64,000 nucleotides of DNA, taken from an uncultured Eubacteriales bacterium. Its GTDB lineage: Bacteria > Bacillota > Clostridia > Christensenellales > CAG-138. The stretch is taken from assembly GCA_900544555.1 (NCBI GenBank), contig UQWD01000002.1:62001-126000 (forward strand), written 5' to 3'. The position numbers and the translations under genes are program-made. Below, piece by piece: positions 61,637 through 64,000 of the stretch (positions are counted from its first letter, which is position 1; each line of letters begins with the position of its first letter). The notes beneath the pieces are model-generated. The model saw only the letters and a list, made by a program, of their open reading frames with translations, was not told the origin of the DNA and made no database searches.

Positions 61637-63350
61637 CATAAAAGCGCCGTGGCTCAACTATTACGGCGTTGTTAAACCAACCCTTGATTATCCTGAATGC
61701 GCTATGTGGCGGGTGGTGGAACGCGCGGCGAAGCTCTATCCCGATCTGCTTTCTTATGACTTTATGGGGACGTCCTGCACCTATAAGAAGATGATGAAGG
61801 ATATCCATCTTTGCGCCAGGGGCCTAAAGGCCATGGGCATTAAGGAAAACGACCGCGTTACGGTATGCATGCCGAACTCCCCGCAGGCGGTCGCGTTCTT
61901 TTACGCTATCAACATGATGGGGGCCGTGGCCAATATGATCCACCCCCTGTCCAGCGAGAAGGAAATTGAATTTTATCTGCGTGATTCCAAAAGCGTAGCC
62001 GCGCTCACGCTGGATCAGTTTTATTCCAAATTCGCCCGCATACGCAGGGAGGTCGACCTGCCCAAGCTGATAATTACCAGCGTAAAGGATGCGCTTAACC
62101 CGGTGATGAAGCTGGGCTACGCGCTTACCGAGGGGCGCAAAATTGAGAAAATACCGGCGGACGCGGAAATTGTTTCCTGGCAGAGCTTTTTAAAGGAGGC
62201 GGCCGATTACGGCGGCGAGTATATCGCGCCGCGCGCCGCTCTTGACCCGGCCGTTATCCTTTACAGCGGCGGCACAACCGGCACAACCAAGGGCATCCTA
62301 CTGTCAAACCTCAACTTTAACGCGCTTGCCATGCAGATTGACGAGATGAGCAACTGCCTTGTTCCGGGGAAATCCATGCTCGCCATCATGCCCATGTTTC
62401 ATGGGTTCGGGCTTGGCGTATGCATCCATTCCATGCTCGCGGGCGGGTGCAAATGCATACTCGTCCCCCGGTTCACGTCAAAATCCTACGCCCAGCTGTT
62501 AAAAAAGCGCAAACCAAACTATATCGCGGGCGTTCCGTCGCTTTATGAAACACTGCTCAGGAACCCGGATATGGACGGCGTGGATCTTTCCTGCCTAATG
62601 GGTGTGTTCTCGGGAGGGGACTCGCTTTCCGTCGAGCTCAAAAAGCGTTTCGATAAATTTCTCAAAGAGCATAACGCGCGCATAGAGATACGCGAGGGCT
62701 ACGGCACGACGGAATGCGTTACGGCAAGCTGCCTGACCCCGTACAATATGTCCCGTGAAGGCAGTATCGGCGTGCCGTTCCCGGACACGTACTATAAGAT
62801 CGTCGCGGTGGGTACCGAAAATGAGGTTCCCTACGGCGTTGAAGGGGAAATCACGCTTTCCGGCCCGTCCGTAATGATAGAATATGTCAACCAGCCCGAG
62901 GAAACCGCGCAGGCTCTTCGCACGCACGCGGATGGACGCGTATGGCTGCACACGGGCGATCTGGGAACAATGGATGAAGACGGCTTCATCTATTTCCGCC
63001 AGCGCATAAAACGCATGATAGTAACAAACGGGTATAACGTGTATCCTTCGCAGCTGGAGAATATTTTGGACGCGCACGATTACGTGCATATGAGCTGCGT
63101 AATCGGAGTCCCCGATCCGGTAAAGATACAAAAGGTCAAGGCTTTTGTTATGCTCAAGCCCGGCATACCGGCGGACGGGCAGACCAGCAGGGAGCTTTTC
63201 GACCACTGCAAAAAACACATTGCGAAATACGCCATGCCGTACGATATTGAAATACGCGATCAACTTCCAAAAACGCTTGTCGGCAAGGTAGCGTTCCGGG
63301 AGCTTGAACAGGAGGAATTGGAGAAAACCTCGGCTTCCGGCGCAATGTAA
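61629..63350 (+). CDS. AMP-dependent acyl-CoA synthetase
   Basis: A 573-residue adenylate-forming enzyme that activates a carboxylic acid as acyl-AMP and passes it to CoA. Motif A3 is LYSGGTTGTTKG (about 211-222), A5 EGYGTTECVTASC, A7 LHTGDLG, A8 RIKRMIVTNGYNVYPSQLE, and the A10 Lys lies in KTLVGKVAF. No carrier or reductase domain is fused. The start at 61629 follows AAGGAGG; the frame overlaps the E2-like gene by eight bases, indicating coupling. The substrate cannot be deduced; medium- or long-chain fatty acids are usual for this type. Confidence 0.9.
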   Translation: MNSIKAPWLNYYGVVKPTLDYPECAMWRVVERAAKLYPDLLSYDFMGTSCTYKKMMKDIHLCARGLKAMGIKENDRVTVCMPNSPQAVAFFYAINMMGAVANMIHPLSSEKEIEFYLRDSKSVAALTLDQFYSKFARIRREVDLPKLIITSVKDALNPVMKLGYALTEGRKIEKIPADAEIVSWQSFLKEAADYGGEYIAPRAALDPAVILYSGGTTGTTKGILLSNLNFNALAMQIDEMSNCLVPGKSMLAIMPMFHGFGLGVCIHSMLAGGCKCILVPRFTSKSYAQLLKKRKPNYIAGVPSLYETLLRNPDMDGVDLSCLMGVFSGGDSLSVELKKRFDKFLKEHNARIEIREGYGTTECVTASCLTPYNMSREGSIGVPFPDTYYKIVAVGTENEVPYGVEGEITLSGPSVMIEYVNQPEETAQALRTHADGRVWLHTGDLGTMDEDGFIYFRQRIKRMIVTNGYNVYPSQLENILDAHDYVHMSCVIGVPDPVKIQKVKAFVMLKPGIPADGQTSRELFDHCKKHIAKYAMPYDIEIRDQLPKTLVGKVAFRELEQEELEKTSASGAM

Positions 63351-63361
63351 GGCTTATTCCG

Positions 63362-63399
63362 GGCCGTGGAAAAAACGTTTCCACGGCCTCGAGCTATTT
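63362..63399 (+). terminator. Terminator after the acyl-CoA synthetase gene
   Basis: GGCCGTGGAAA (63362-63372) and TTTCCACGGCC (63378-63388) form a perfect 11-bp stem with a 5-base loop, followed by TCGAGCTATTTTAT. Confidence 0.7.
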
Positions 63400-63488
63400 T
63401 ATCGCATTTGGCACGCCCGTTTTGTGGCCTGGGATGACGTAGAGGCCGCGCGGTTCGTAGTTTTTTAAAGGGGGAGTTCGCGTATATC

Positions 63489-64000
63489 ATGATATTAAAT
63501 ACGGACAGGCTTACGTTAAGGCTTCTCGAGCAGACCGATTACGGCGCGCTTACAAAGATTTTGCAGGATTCCGAGGTCATGGCCGCCTACGAGCATGCGT
63601 TCAGCGACGGTGAGGTTCAAACGTGGCTGGACCGGCAGATAGCGCGTTATCAAGCCGACGGCGTTGGGCTGTGGGCTGTTTGCCTTATGCAAACGGGAGA
63701 GGTTATCGGTCAATGCGGGCTAACCATGCAGGATTGCTTCGGAAGGAAGGTGCTGGAGGTGGGTTATCTCTTTCAAAAGGCGTTTTGGCGGCGGGGATTT
63801 GCGACTGAGGCCGCCAGAGCGTGCAGGGATTATGCGTTCGAGCGTCTAAACGCAAGCGAAGTGTATTCCATCATACGCGATACCAACAAAGCCTCAAGAA
63901 GCGTCGCGCTTCGCAACGGCATGTCCGTATGCGGCGAATTTGTCAAGCATTACTACGGCGTGGATATGCCCCATATCGTTTACCGCATTCTCCGCGGGGA
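63489..64000 (+). CDS. GNAT acetyltransferase, RimJ/RimL type (cut by window edge)
   Basis: The first 170 codons of an acetyltransferase. N-terminus ILNTDRLTLRLLEQTDYGAL, the acetyl-CoA loop FWRRGFATEAARACRDYAF and SIIRDTNKASRSVALRNGM are all as in RimJ/RimL-type enzymes. AAGGGGGAG precedes the ATG at a longer than usual distance (about 12 bases). The gene continues past 64000; the stop is not seen. Confidence 0.85.
   Translation, partial: MILNTDRLTLRLLEQTDYGALTKILQDSEVMAAYEHAFSDGEVQTWLDRQIARYQADGVGLWAVCLMQTGEVIGQCGLTMQDCFGRKVLEVGYLFQKAFWRRGFATEAARACRDYAFERLNASEVYSIIRDTNKASRSVALRNGMSVCGEFVKHYYGVDMPHIVYRILRG

Overview
The window is a chromosomal segment of a Bacillota bacterium, most likely class Clostridia. 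The reasons are the Gram-positive order of the S10-spc-alpha ribosomal cluster (including rpmJ, infA, a KOW RNA-binding protein, map and adk), strong AGGAGG-type ribosome binding sites, SipW-type signal peptides, a DUF1846 protein, an ECF-type folate transporter under a tetrahydrofolate riboswitch, and zinc-ribbon forms of S14, S4, L36 and Adk. I cannot fix the genus from the sequence. No rRNA, tRNA, CRISPR array or intact insertion sequence was found.

Layout. 1-6.7 kb is gene-poor and partly decayed. It holds the 3' end of an unknown gene, a ribbon-helix-helix regulator, a GNAT acetyltransferase, a secreted beta-helix-like protein with a degenerate LPXTG-like tail, and a lipocalin-like gene broken by an in-frame amber codon. 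6.8-12.8 kb is a surface-protein cluster: four proteins with SipW-type signal peptides, a large von Willebrand factor A protein and a membrane-anchored companion, closed by a terminator. 13.6-18.5 kb holds a DUF885 lipoprotein, a thiolase and a disordered basic protein. 19.4-23.5 kb (minus) is an ABC-transporter operon that begins with a small secreted protein behind a perfect consensus promoter. 23.8-33.5 kb contains comB, an ECF sigma/anti-sigma pair, a DUF1846-uridine kinase-AI-2E transporter run, a second GNAT, a zinc-ribbon protein, a prohibitin-family protein and an AraC/GyrI regulator.

33.8-49.6 kb (minus) is the complete S10-spc-alpha superoperon from rpsJ to rplQ, 32 genes, with a promoter and leader at one end and a hairpin at the other. 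49.8-53.3 kb (minus) is a folate operon: THF riboswitch, folT, folC, folD and 5-formyl-THF cyclo-ligase. It would import folate, polyglutamylate it and run the one-carbon cycle under direct folate feedback.

53.3-60.5 kb (minus) is the most unusual part. Three genes are joined by 4-base ATGA overlaps: a protein of about 1606 residues that combines an HD phosphohydrolase domain, a long helical-repeat region, a nicotinate/nicotinamide-nucleotide adenylyltransferase-like domain, an acetyltransferase-like stretch and a phosphoribosyltransferase-like domain; a divergent lactate/malate dehydrogenase-like protein; and a two-part flavodoxin-fold reductase with a cysteine cluster. Together they look like an uncharacterised nucleotide/NAD and redox system. 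Divergent from it, 60.8-63.35 kb pairs a stand-alone E2-type acyltransferase (catalytic His replaced by Glu) with an acyl-CoA synthetase. A third GNAT gene runs off the right edge.
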